A stretch of 64,000 bases of DNA. Origin: Paraburkholderia caribensis. GTDB lineage: Bacteria > Pseudomonadota > Gammaproteobacteria > Burkholderiales > Burkholderiaceae. The DNA lies in NCBI RefSeq assembly GCF_002902945.1, contig NZ_CP026102.1, positions 1 to 64,000 of the forward strand, written 5' to 3'. Positions 33,529 through 41,807 of this stretch are shown one piece after another. A program made the position numbers and the translations under genes. The notes below the pieces were generated by a model. The model was not told the origin of the DNA. It did no database searches and worked only from the letters and a program-made list of their open reading frames with translations. The first letter of the stretch is position 1, and each line of letters starts with the position of its first letter.

Positions 33529-34074
33529 TCAGGACCGATGACGCGTGACCGCATGCGCCGCATCGACCCGCGTTGGGCCCGCCTCGGCTTCGATTGCCGC
33601 GCGCAGCGCAGGCCGCCAGCCGAAAACAAATAGCGCTTCGGCGAGCACGAAAAGCGGCCCGATCAGCAGGCCGATCACGTCGTCGATGAAGGCGGGCTTG
33701 CGATGCTCGTACGCGACGTGTCCCACGAACTGGAACACCCAGCCGACCACGAACAGGCCGGCGCCCGACGCAAGCCACGTCGAGGTGGGCTGCTGCGCAA
33801 GCCACGCGCCGCACGCGAGGCACAGTACCGAGACGACGGCCATCATCAAACCGAGCGGCACATCGAGCACGAAGTAGTAGATCACGCTCAGTCCGAACAG
33901 CAGCCACGCCGGCGACACCGCGAACGGCAGCGCGGCAACCGTCCACGCGGGCCGGCTCAGCAGAATGGCGAGCGCGAGCACGATCATCGGAATGCCGATG
34001 AAGTGCGTCGCGATGTTGCGGCGGTCGCGATGATAGGCGGCGTATTGCGCAAGCTGGTCAGTGAGCGTTCTCAT
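33529..34074 (-). CDS. DUF962 / Mpo1-like membrane protein
   Basis: A 181-residue protein of the Mpo1 (yeast YGL010w) family. The N-terminal motif YAAYHRDRRNIATHFIGIPMIV carries the conserved His/Asn/His pattern. A second, VVGWVFQFVGHVAYEHRKPAF, carries the other metal-binding His residues. Four to five TM helices are visible. Yeast Mpo1 is an iron-dependent dioxygenase for alpha-oxidation of 2-hydroxy fatty acids; the bacterial role is inferred only. The ATG at 34074 is chosen because the fold begins at MRTLTDQLAQY. Confidence 0.85.
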   Translation of the reverse strand: MRTLTDQLAQYAAYHRDRRNIATHFIGIPMIVLALAILLSRPAWTVAALPFAVSPAWLLFGLSVIYYFVLDVPLGLMMAVVSVLCLACGAWLAQQPTSTWLASGAGLFVVGWVFQFVGHVAYEHRKPAFIDDVIGLLIGPLFVLAEALFVFGWRPALRAAIEAEAGPTRVDAAHAVTRHRS

Positions 34075-34173
34075 GGATGCCGTTCCTAGTAGAAAGTCAT
34101 CATAATCGCGGGCGGCGCGCCGCGACACTTTCGGCTAGCCGACAATTCAAACCGCCAAAGCGCGCTTCGAACC

Positions 34174-34887
34174 ATGACATCGACTGAGCTTTTCAAGCTG
34201 CTCGACGGCAGCGCCTGGTTTCGCGCCGCGCCCGAAGCATTGCGCGCCCAATTGATCGGGCTCGGCCGCACGCGACGGCTGTCGGCAGGCCAGCGCCTCT
34301 TCAGCCGCGGCGATGCCGACGACGGCTTCTATTGCGTGCTCGACGGATTGATGCGGATCGGCTCGATCGCCGCGAGCGGCAGGGAAGCGCTGCTCGCAGT
34401 GATCGAGCCCGTCAACTGGTTCGGCGAGATCGCACTGTTCGATGGCCAGACGCGCACGCACGATGCCTATGCGGAGCGCGACACGCTGCTGTTTCATGTT
34501 CCACGCGCGGCGCTCGCGGCGCTGCTCGAACGCACGCCCGCGTTCTGGCATGCGTTCGGCTTGTTGCTCACGCACAAGCTGCGCCTCGCGTTCGACGCGA
34601 TCGAAGAGGCCGCGCTGCTGCCCGCTGCGCAGCGCCTCGCGCGGCGCCTCCTGCTGATGGCGGGCGGATACGGCGGCGGCGCCGGCACGCTGCGGCGCGT
34701 CATCAAGGTGCCGCAGGAAGACCTCGCAATGATGCTCGCGCTGTCGCGTCAAACCACGAACCAGATTCTGCGGCAATTCGAAACGCAAGGCGCGCTCGCG
34801 CTGCGCTACGCGGAGATCGAGATCGTCGATGCAGAGAAATTGCGCGGCTTCGCGGCGTCGACGAACGACGACGCCGGGCGCGCCTGA
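34174..34887 (+). CDS. Crp/Fnr-family transcription regulator
   Basis: A 237-residue regulator. Residues 15-125 form the cyclic-nucleotide-binding fold (LSAGQRLFSRGDADDGFYCVLDGLMRIG, then NWFGEIALFDGQTRTHDAYA). Residues 150-215 form the winged HTH with VPQEDLAMMLALSRQTTNQILRQFE. The FNR cysteines are absent, so it is not an Fe-S oxygen sensor. The effector is unknown. It is divergent from the DUF962 gene. Confidence 0.92.
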   Translation: MTSTELFKLLDGSAWFRAAPEALRAQLIGLGRTRRLSAGQRLFSRGDADDGFYCVLDGLMRIGSIAASGREALLAVIEPVNWFGEIALFDGQTRTHDAYAERDTLLFHVPRAALAALLERTPAFWHAFGLLLTHKLRLAFDAIEEAALLPAAQRLARRLLLMAGGYGGGAGTLRRVIKVPQEDLAMMLALSRQTTNQILRQFETQGALALRYAEIEIVDAEKLRGFAASTNDDAGRA

Positions 34888-35070
34888 TCCCGCATAGTGC
34901 GACGTTTATCCGACGGACTTTAGAGATAGGTCATCGGCTGGCCAAGGTACCATCGCCTATACTTTTTTTGCCGCTGTAGCCCTGCATCTTCTCATTCCCG
35001 CTCGCCCGCCAGGCCAGGCCGATGCTGCGCGGCGCATCTCCAGAACTATTAAGAATTCCAAAGGATTGAA

Positions 35071-36792
35071 ATGAATCCGTCAGTTCCCGCGCTGTCGCCC
35101 GCCGAGCGTTATCAGGCGTCGGTGTCGCTGTATTCGTCGGGGCGTCTCGCGGAGGCGCTCGCGCTGCTCGACGAGATGCTGCAGCACGATCCCGCCCATG
35201 CGGAAGCCATGGACCTCGCAGCCGTTTGCCTGAACGACCTGTATGTCGATGCAGACGCAAAAGATCTCAAGGCCATCGTCGACGACGCGCTCGATCTGGC
35301 CGAAGCGCACAACGATCTGGGCGGCTGGTTCTACGGACGCAGGCAGCTGACGCAGGCCGAGCACGCGTACCGCCGCGCACTGTCGATCAAACCCGATTTC
35401 ACGAAGGCCATGAACAATCTCGGTCTCGTGCTGCGCGATCTCGGGCGAGAGGCGGAAGCCGAAGCCTCATTCCTGCACGCGCTCGCCATCGCGCCAGACT
35501 ACGTGACGGCACGCAACAACCTCGGCGTGCTGCTGTGGCAGCTCAAGCGTCTGCCGGAGGCGGAGGCCGCGTATCGGGACGTCGTCAGCCGTCAGCCGGG
35601 CGACGTCAGCGCGCACAACAATCTGGGCTTGCTGCTGCTCGAACTCAACCGTGCGCCGGAAGCGGAGCAGGCCTGCCGCCAGGCGCTGGCGCTCAATGCC
35701 GATGTGCCCGAAGCGCATAACAATCTCGGCAACGTGCTGTGGCAGCAGGGCCGCATCGTGGAAGCGATTGCCGCATACCGTCAGGCGTTGGCGCTGCGGC
35801 CCGACTACGTCGGCGCGAAAGCGAACCTCGCGTTGCCGCTGCTGTGCATCGGCGATTACGTGCAAGGCTGGGCGCTTTACGAGTCGCGCTATCACGAAGC
35901 GATCGGCACGCGCAGCGTGTTTCCGCCGCCCGTGCCGTATCCGCAATGGCGGGGCGAGCCGCTGCACGGCAAATCGCTGCTCGTGTGGCCGGAGCAGGGC
36001 TTCGGCGACGGGCTGCAATTCTGCCGGTATCTGTCGATGCTGAAGGCCCGCGGCGCGGCGAAAGTGAGTGTCGCTTGCCAGCCGCCGTTGCGGCGGCTTT
36101 TCGACAGCCTCGAAGGCGTGGACGCGGTGTATCCGCTCGACGGCGAGACGACGATTCCCGCCCACGACACCTGGTGCTTCATGCTGAGCCTGCCGATGCT
36201 GTTCGGCACGACTGTCGACACGATTCCCACGCCGATGCCCTATCTGCGCGCGCCCGCCGCGCTCGCGCAGCACTGGCGCAGCAGGTTGCCGGAAGGCGGG
36301 TTCAAGGTCGGCCTGGTGTGGGCGGGCGATCCGCGCCCGCACGATCCCAGTTCAAATGCGATCGACCAGCGCCGCTCGCTGACGGCACTGTCGTACCTGC
36401 CGTTGCTGCGCGTGCCTGGCGTGACGTTCGTGAGTTTGCAGAAAGGCGCGGCGACCCGCCCGCAGATCGATGATCTGCCCGCCGCGTTCCGCCCGTTCGA
36501 TCCGATGGACGACGTGCAGGACTTCGCCGACACGGCCGGCATCGTCGAAAACCTGGATCTGGTGATCACCGTCGATACGTCGATGGCGCATCTGGCGGGC
36601 GCGCTCAACACGCCCGTCTGGATTCTGTCGCGCTACGACGCGTGCTGGCGCTGGTTCCGCGACCGCGACGATTCGCCGTGGTATCCGACTGCGCGGCTTT
36701 TCCGGCAGACCTCACCCGGCGACTGGGATAGCGTGGTCGAGCGGGTCGCGCAGGCGCTGGCGAGCCTGCGCCTGCGCGCCGTGTCGCACTGA
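35071..36792 (+). CDS. TPR protein with C-terminal glycosyltransferase-like domain
   Basis: A 573-residue protein. Residues 15-270 hold about six or seven tetratricopeptide repeats, for example AHNDLGGWFYGRRQLTQAEHAYRRAL and AHNNLGLLLLELNRAPEAEQACRQAL, each described here by its ends. Residues 285-560 resemble the GT9/GT41-like fold seen in Burkholderiales TPR proteins (WPEQGFGDGLQFCRYL, GLVWAGDPRPHDP, LVITVDTSMAHLAGALNTPVWIL). It may glycosylate proteins or polysaccharide. It lies alone. Confidence 0.85.
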   Translation: MNPSVPALSPAERYQASVSLYSSGRLAEALALLDEMLQHDPAHAEAMDLAAVCLNDLYVDADAKDLKAIVDDALDLAEAHNDLGGWFYGRRQLTQAEHAYRRALSIKPDFTKAMNNLGLVLRDLGREAEAEASFLHALAIAPDYVTARNNLGVLLWQLKRLPEAEAAYRDVVSRQPGDVSAHNNLGLLLLELNRAPEAEQACRQALALNADVPEAHNNLGNVLWQQGRIVEAIAAYRQALALRPDYVGAKANLALPLLCIGDYVQGWALYESRYHEAIGTRSVFPPPVPYPQWRGEPLHGKSLLVWPEQGFGDGLQFCRYLSMLKARGAAKVSVACQPPLRRLFDSLEGVDAVYPLDGETTIPAHDTWCFMLSLPMLFGTTVDTIPTPMPYLRAPAALAQHWRSRLPEGGFKVGLVWAGDPRPHDPSSNAIDQRRSLTALSYLPLLRVPGVTFVSLQKGAATRPQIDDLPAAFRPFDPMDDVQDFADTAGIVENLDLVITVDTSMAHLAGALNTPVWILSRYDACWRWFRDRDDSPWYPTARLFRQTSPGDWDSVVERVAQALASLRLRAVSH

Positions 36793-36808
36793 CGGCCCGC
36801 GCCGGACG

Positions 36809-37066
36809 CTAGAACGGATTGTCGATCACGCCCGGCTTCGCGTCGGGCGCTTCCTTCACCTGCTCCGGCAGATGCGATTCCGCCTGAAGCGCGGCGACGA
36901 TGCCGTCGAGCGCTTCTTTCAGCGCCAGCGCCGCTTTCAGACCGCGCTTGTCCTTCGTGATATCGAGCGTGCCGTTCAGCACGACGCGCGTGGTGCCGTT
37001 CGACACCGTCAGCGCGTCGCCCTGGATGTTGAGCACGTCGTCGTCGTTCGAATACGCTTTAAACAC
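36809..37066 (-). CDS. Small conserved protein of unknown function
   Basis: An 85-residue soluble protein (MFKAYSNDDDVLNIQGDALTVSNGTTRV..GVIDNPF). The first half looks beta-rich, then a Lys/Leu helix (LKAALALKEALDGIVAALQ) and a Pro/Lys tail. It overlaps the end of the upstream nuclease gene by eight bases, so the two are translationally coupled. A role as inhibitor or accessory of the nuclease is possible but not shown. Confidence 0.7.
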   Translation of the reverse strand: MFKAYSNDDDVLNIQGDALTVSNGTTRVVLNGTLDITKDKRGLKAALALKEALDGIVAALQAESHLPEQVKEAPDAKPGVIDNPF

Positions 37067-37817
37067 CTTTCAGCCCTCCCGGACGCTGGTCTTTCAGATT
37101 TTCCGGAATGCCCGGAAAGCGGATGCCGCTCATCGTTTCGAGTTCATGCACCGACTTCACCTCGTAGCGGTCGGTCGCGACGTTGTCCGCGACGATCGCA
37201 AACGCGAGTTTCGTCGATGGCACGTAGACGACCTTGAACAGCTGCGTCGGCACGAACACGCGCGTCGGCCCGATGGTCTGCAACTGTCCGCCGATGAACA
37301 TCGGGCCGGTGACCACGTAGATGTCGTCGTATTTCATCGACAGCTTGCGCACGGCCGTTTCGATGCGCGACCACATGCGCTGGTTGTTCTCGCGGTTCTG
37401 CGGCACGACGTTGGCGAGCGAGAACGACTGCGCCATCGCCTCCGCGTTCCATCGATTGCCAGCCGGGCTCATATGGCCGCGATCGAAACCGCTGCGCTTG
37501 TAGTCGGCGAGCGTCGCGCCTTCGCCGTCGGGCAGGCGCGCGTCCTCGAAGAACTTGTTGGTGCGCACCATATCTTTCGCGGCTTCGATATGGCCGCGCG
37601 TCAAATGCTCGGCGGACCATAGCGGACCATGCGTAATGCCAGAGTGCAGAACGGCGAAATCCGAGTAGCACAGCATGCGCGACTTCGGCGTCATTTTCGC
37701 GTTCGTCAGCACGGGCCATTGTGCGTTGGGCGTGAAATCCGTGCATGACGTTGCCGCCCACGTGTGCGTCGCGTGACTCGCGGCCACGATAAGCAGGCTG
37801 ACTAACCACTTCTTCAT
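37059..37817 (-). CDS. Exported DNA/RNA non-specific endonuclease (NUC family)
   Basis: A 252-residue secreted nuclease. A signal peptide (MKKWLVSLLIVAASHATHTWA) is followed by a beta-beta-alpha-metal domain with the active-site FDRGHMSPAGNR near residues 125-136 (His general base) and the metal-binding Asn in NVVPQNRENNQRMWSRIE near 155. The ATG at 37817 gives the signal peptide; an upstream extension of 18 codons is unlikely. It precedes and overlaps the 85-residue gene. Confidence 0.92.
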   Translation of the reverse strand: MKKWLVSLLIVAASHATHTWAATSCTDFTPNAQWPVLTNAKMTPKSRMLCYSDFAVLHSGITHGPLWSAEHLTRGHIEAAKDMVRTNKFFEDARLPDGEGATLADYKRSGFDRGHMSPAGNRWNAEAMAQSFSLANVVPQNRENNQRMWSRIETAVRKLSMKYDDIYVVTGPMFIGGQLQTIGPTRVFVPTQLFKVVYVPSTKLAFAIVADNVATDRYEVKSVHELETMSGIRFPGIPENLKDQRPGGLKGV

Positions 37818-38045
37818 AGATCGGAAAAGCGAATTGAGGGGGCCGCAAGTATAGCCGCGCCACCTATGCACGACGCAAGGGCTTACATGACGTTACGCGT
37901 GGTCGCGTCGACGTATCGGCAAAACCGTCACGACGCATTGCCGCACCGCAATTTCTGCGTGCCCGATTGACAAGGATAGGCGTGAGAGAGGAAGAGCCCG
38001 CGCCGGTTAGGGGATGCGCGGCGCGGGCGTGAATACGAAGCAGGC

Positions 38046-38405
38046 TTAACGTCCGAATACGCTGTGCTCGGCGTGGACCGGCAAGCGGTCAACGGCCTGC
38101 AAGCGCCAGTAGCCATTCATCGGCGCGTGCGTGCGGTCCGACGACCACGCCGCGCTGCCTTGTGCCGAGCTGACCCGCTGCCGTCCGTCCACGTGCAGGC
38201 CATTCAATGTGCATAACGGCGCTTCTGCGCTCGGCGCGCAGAGTTTAGTGACGCCGTTCTCGTCATGGAGTTCGCCCCAAGGGGGCAGGTCGATCCCATC
38301 GTGTGCTTCTCTCGACCAGCGACGTTCGTCGGTATCGAGCCAAAGCACGGCGTAGTCGTGATTGACGGTGGGGTCCGAACCGTTGATCAATATGGTCAGC
38401 CGCAT
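38046..38405 (-). CDS. Hypothetical protein
   Basis: A 119-residue soluble protein, MRLTILINGSDPTVNHDYAVLWLDTDERRWSREAHDGI by its first and last residues, with a Trp-rich middle and no membrane segment. I do not recognise the family. The ATG at 38405 follows GGGGGAT and is better than an in-frame start 20 codons upstream. It stands alone between the nuclease and the rubrerythrin operon. Confidence 0.65.
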   Translation of the reverse strand: MRLTILINGSDPTVNHDYAVLWLDTDERRWSREAHDGIDLPPWGELHDENGVTKLCAPSAEAPLCTLNGLHVDGRQRVSSAQGSAAWSSDRTHAPMNGYWRLQAVDRLPVHAEHSVFGR

Positions 38406-38626
38406 GCAGAAATCCCCCGGGTGAAAGATTGAGTATGTGCGCTTCCTCAGTCTACTTCGGGCCAACGGTTATGCAAGGCAAACAGCTATCGGTCGGATTG
38501 AAAAACCCAATTGGGAACGCATCACCGAACTCCTAGATTTAAGGCACGGCTCAGGTGCGCGCGTCTGGCCGGTCGTTGCCATCAGAAACGCGCGCTCCCA
38601 CATACAGGCTTTGGATGGAGGCTCAG

Positions 38627-39049
38627 ATGGCGCAACTCAAGGGTTCGAAGACGGAGGAGAATCTGAAGGCCGCATTTGCGGGTGAATCACAGGCCAATCG
38701 CCGCTACCTGTATTTCGCAGCGAAGGCCGATGTGGAGGGACAGAACGACGTCGCGGCGCTATTCCGTTCGACGGCGGAAGGTGAGACGGGTCACGCGCAT
38801 GGCCACCTCGAATATCTGGAAGTCTCGGGCGATCCGGCGACGGGGTTGCCGTTCGGTTCATCGCGTCAGAATCTGCAAGCGGCGATAGCGGGCGAGACGC
38901 ACGAATACACCGATATGTATCCCGGCATGGCAAAGGCTGCGCGCGAAGAAGGCTTCGACGAAATCGCGAACTGGTTCGAAACGCTGGCAAAGGCGGAACG
39001 CAGCCATGCGAATCGCTATACGAAGGCATTGGAGGCGCTGGTCGATTGA
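38627..39049 (+). CDS. Rubrerythrin (di-iron domain only)
   Basis: A 140-residue ferritin-like di-iron protein. The iron ligands lie in AFAGESQANRRYLYFA, AEGETGHAHGHLEYL, AAIAGETHEYTDMYP and LAKAERSHANRY. There is no C-terminal rubredoxin domain, so it must take electrons from another protein. It should reduce hydrogen peroxide. The ATG at 38627 follows GGAGGCTC. It heads a probable operon with the Fe-S protein and DUF3501 genes. Confidence 0.92.
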   Translation: MAQLKGSKTEENLKAAFAGESQANRRYLYFAAKADVEGQNDVAALFRSTAEGETGHAHGHLEYLEVSGDPATGLPFGSSRQNLQAAIAGETHEYTDMYPGMAKAAREEGFDEIANWFETLAKAERSHANRYTKALEALVD

Positions 39050-39302
39050 GTTGCACGCGCCGGCTGCACGGCTGGCGCGTGTTGTCGCTTCCGTCTGGTG
39101 CGGGCTTGGCATGCGGACGGACGCGATAGTGCGGTACAAACGCGGTGCAAACGCGAGACGTACTGAGACGATCACGATTTCGCGCACCGTACGCGAAAAA
39201 AAAGTTCGAACGCGCTGACGAGAAAGAAGCGCATAAAACAACCCCACAGCCTTGCATGGGATGGGAGTAAGCAGGCCCGCCATGCCATCGGAGACGCACG
39301 CC

Positions 39303-40640
39303 ATGCCTCACAAGGAAGGCAGTCTCGAAGCGCCCATTCGCCATCCGCTCGACTGGCAATCGGACGCGTTCTACGATCCCGAAGCGATCGATCAGGAATT
39401 GACGCGCGTGTTCGACATCTGCGCCGGCTGTCGCCGATGCGTGTCGCTATGCGGCGCATTTCCCGCCCTGTTCGATCTCGTCGACGAAACGGACACGGGC
39501 GAGGCGCACGACGTCGACAAGAAGAAGTTCGGCGCCGTCGTCGATCAATGCTATCTGTGCGACCTGTGCTACATGACGAAATGTCCGTATGTGCCGCCGC
39601 ATCAATGGAACGTCGATTTTCCGCACCTGATGCTGCGCGCGAAGGCGGCCGCCTTCAGGCGCGGCGACGTGCCGTTGCGCGACAAGTTCCTGTCGAACAC
39701 CGACGCGCTCGGCACGTTCGCCGGCATTCCCATCGTTACGCAGACGGTCAATGCCGTGAATCACACGCACGCGGCGCGCGGCATGATGGAAAAGGCGCTC
39801 GGCGTCGACAAGGATGCCTGGCTGCCCGACTTCGCCGCGCGCAAATTTCGCAGCGCCGCGAAGAAGTCGCCGCAGGTGCAGACCCGGGACGGCGAGCGCA
39901 CGCCCGGCAAGGTCGCGATCTACTCGACCTGCTACGTGAATTTCAACGAGCCGGGCATCGGTCACGATCTGCTGGCCGTGCTCGCGCACAACGACATTCC
40001 CTACGAACTGGTATCGAGCGAGGCATGCTGCGGCATGCCCTTGCTCGAGCAAGGCAACCTGCAGGGTGTCGCGGCGAAGAAAGAGAAGAACATGCCCGTG
40101 CTCGCGCGTTATGCGCGCGACGGCTACGCGATCATCGGCGCGATCCCGAGTTGCGTGCTGATGTACAAGCACGAGCTGCCGCTGATGTTCCCCGACGACC
40201 CGGACGTGCGCGCCGTCAGCGAAGCATTCTGGGACCCGTTCGAATACTTCATGGCGCGCCATCGCGATGGTTTGCTGAAGACCGACTTCAACACGCCGCT
40301 TGGCAAGGTGTCGTATCACGTGCCGTGTCATGCGCGCGTGCAGAACATCGGACGCAAGACGTCGGAGACATTCGCGCTCGTGCCGGATACGCAGGTGACG
40401 GTCGTCGAGCGATGTTCCGGTCACGCGGGCACGTTCGGCGTGAAGAAGGAATTTCACGCCATGGCGATGAAGATCGGCACGCCCGTCTTCAAGGCGATGG
40501 CGCAGCCGCAGCCCGATTACATCTCGTCCGATTGCCAGCTTGCCGGTCATCACATCGAACAGGGTTTCGACGAAAACAGCTTGCCGAAGACGCCGCTCGC
40601 GCATCCGTTGACGCTGCTGCGCAAGGCGTACGGCCTTTGA
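39303..40640 (+). CDS. Fe-S protein with GlpC/HdrB-like domains
   Basis: A 445-residue electron-transfer protein. Two [4Fe-4S] ferredoxin motifs are visible: CAGCRRCVSLC (near 44-54) and CYLCDLCYMTKCP (near 85-97). Two cysteine-rich CCG-type domains follow (SSEACCGMPLLEQGNL near 240; PCHARVQN and RCSGHAGTFG near 345-380), as in GlpC and heterodisulfide reductase HdrB/D. The ATG at 39303 follows GGAG nine bases upstream; earlier in-frame starts at 39261 and 39282 have weaker sites. It probably feeds electrons to the rubrerythrin encoded upstream. Confidence 0.88.
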   Translation: MPHKEGSLEAPIRHPLDWQSDAFYDPEAIDQELTRVFDICAGCRRCVSLCGAFPALFDLVDETDTGEAHDVDKKKFGAVVDQCYLCDLCYMTKCPYVPPHQWNVDFPHLMLRAKAAAFRRGDVPLRDKFLSNTDALGTFAGIPIVTQTVNAVNHTHAARGMMEKALGVDKDAWLPDFAARKFRSAAKKSPQVQTRDGERTPGKVAIYSTCYVNFNEPGIGHDLLAVLAHNDIPYELVSSEACCGMPLLEQGNLQGVAAKKEKNMPVLARYARDGYAIIGAIPSCVLMYKHELPLMFPDDPDVRAVSEAFWDPFEYFMARHRDGLLKTDFNTPLGKVSYHVPCHARVQNIGRKTSETFALVPDTQVTVVERCSGHAGTFGVKKEFHAMAMKIGTPVFKAMAQPQPDYISSDCQLAGHHIEQGFDENSLPKTPLAHPLTLLRKAYGL

Positions 40641-40662
40641 TCTTCAATTTGCGAGGATGACG

Positions 40663-41244
40663 ATGAGCATTGCGAGGAACTCCCTGTTGTCGCTCGAACA
40701 CTATGCGAAGCAGCGCAAGACGATGCGCGAGCGGATCATCGAGCACAAGAAAAGCCGCATGGTCCGGTTGGGCAACCACCTGACGTTCCTGTTCGAAGAC
40801 GAACTGACCATTCGCTACCAGATTCAGGAGATGCTGCACATCGAAAAGATCTTCGACGAAGACGGCATTCAGGGCGAACTCGAAGCGTATCTGCCACTCG
40901 TGCCCAACGGCAGCAACTTCAAGGCGACGCTACAGATCGAATACGAAAACGAGGTCGAGCGACGCGCGGCGCTCGCGCGGCTGATCGGCATCGAAGACAG
41001 CGTATTCATTCGGGTGGACGGCGAAGAGCCCGTCTACGCGATCTCCGACGAAGACCTCGAACGCGAGAACAACGAAAAGACCTCGGCCGTGCACTTCGTT
41101 CGTTTCGAACTTACGCCTTCGATGAAAGCGCGCCTGCGAGACGGCGCGGCGTTGCTGATCGGCTGCGATCACCCCGGCTATCCCGTCGACCTGCAACCCG
41201 TCACGGACGACGTGCGCCGCTCGCTGGTCAAGGACCTCGCCTAA
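40663..41244 (+). CDS. DUF3501 family protein
   Basis: A 193-residue soluble protein (ERIIEHKKSRMVRLGNHLTFLFEDELTIRYQIQEMLHIEKIF..., given in part) of the DUF3501 family, whose function is unknown. It lies 22 bases after the Fe-S gene. I chose the ATG at 40663 since GAGG at 40653-40656 is six bases upstream; the ATG at 40657 is too close to it. Its constant company with rubrerythrin and the GlpC/HdrB-like protein suggests an accessory role in the same redox chain. It converges with the GNAT gene with a four-base overlap. Confidence 0.85.
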   Translation: MSIARNSLLSLEHYAKQRKTMRERIIEHKKSRMVRLGNHLTFLFEDELTIRYQIQEMLHIEKIFDEDGIQGELEAYLPLVPNGSNFKATLQIEYENEVERRAALARLIGIEDSVFIRVDGEEPVYAISDEDLERENNEKTSAVHFVRFELTPSMKARLRDGAALLIGCDHPGYPVDLQPVTDDVRRSLVKDLA

Positions 41245-41705
41245 AGCGGCTTTCGATACACGACGAAGCCCGAACGGTCGGCGATCTTGTCGTAGAGCTG
41301 CATGGCCGTTTGATTCGTCTCGTGCGTGAGCCAGTACACGCGTTCGGCGCGCGCGGCCTTCGCCGCGGCGTAGACAGCTTCGATCAACGCGCGGCCCACG
41401 CCCTTGCCGCGCTCCGATTCGAGCGTGAACAGATCGTGCAGATAGCACGTCGGTCCCGCCATCAGCGTGCTGCGGTGATACAGATAATGCACGAGGCCCG
41501 TCAGCGTGCCGTCGGCACGTTCGGCCACCATCGCATGCATGGGCTCCAGCCCGTCGAAGAAGCGCGCCCACGTCAGTTGCGTGATTTCGCGCGGCAGCGC
41601 CGTTTCGTCGAAGCGGCCATAGAAACGGTTATAGCCGTCCCACAGCGGCAGCCATGCCTCGTAGTCGGCGGGAACGACGGGGCGGATCTTCACAGCTTGC
41701 GTCAC
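41241..41705 (-). CDS. GNAT-family N-acetyltransferase
   Basis: A 154-residue acetyltransferase. It starts MTQAVKIRPVVPADYEAWLPLWDGY, with the acetyl-CoA loop LFTLESERGKGVGRALIEAVYAAAK near residue 100 and YWLTHETNQTAMQLYDKIADRSGF at the end, the pattern of the diamine/amino acid acetyltransferase group. The start is GTG at 41703-41705 after AAAGGAG. It is divergent from the MocR regulator gene, which probably controls it. The substrate is unknown. Confidence 0.88.
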   Translation of the reverse strand: MTQAVKIRPVVPADYEAWLPLWDGYNRFYGRFDETALPREITQLTWARFFDGLEPMHAMVAERADGTLTGLVHYLYHRSTLMAGPTCYLHDLFTLESERGKGVGRALIEAVYAAAKAARAERVYWLTHETNQTAMQLYDKIADRSGFVVYRKPL

Positions 41706-41757
41706 GGGCGGCGCTCCTTTCCTGTATCGATGGATATCGACGAAGCATAGGGTTTCT

Positions 41758-41803
41758 GTGGCACCATTGTTAGCTCCACATCGAATACAAAATCTGGAGC
41801 CAC
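41758..41803. promoter_or_regulatory. Nested inverted repeats in the GNAT-MocR divergent promoter
   Basis: GCTCCA (41773-41778) and TGGAGC (41795-41800) are inverted copies 16 bases apart. GTGGC (41758-41762) and GCCAC (41799-41803) form an outer pair. This could be the operator of the MocR regulator. Confidence 0.4.
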
Positions 41804-41807
41804 GCAC

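Noticed and set aside
39231..39240. GCGCATAAAA as a fifth parS
   Set aside because: Only the right half of the palindrome is present; the left half reads AAGAA rather than TTTAT.
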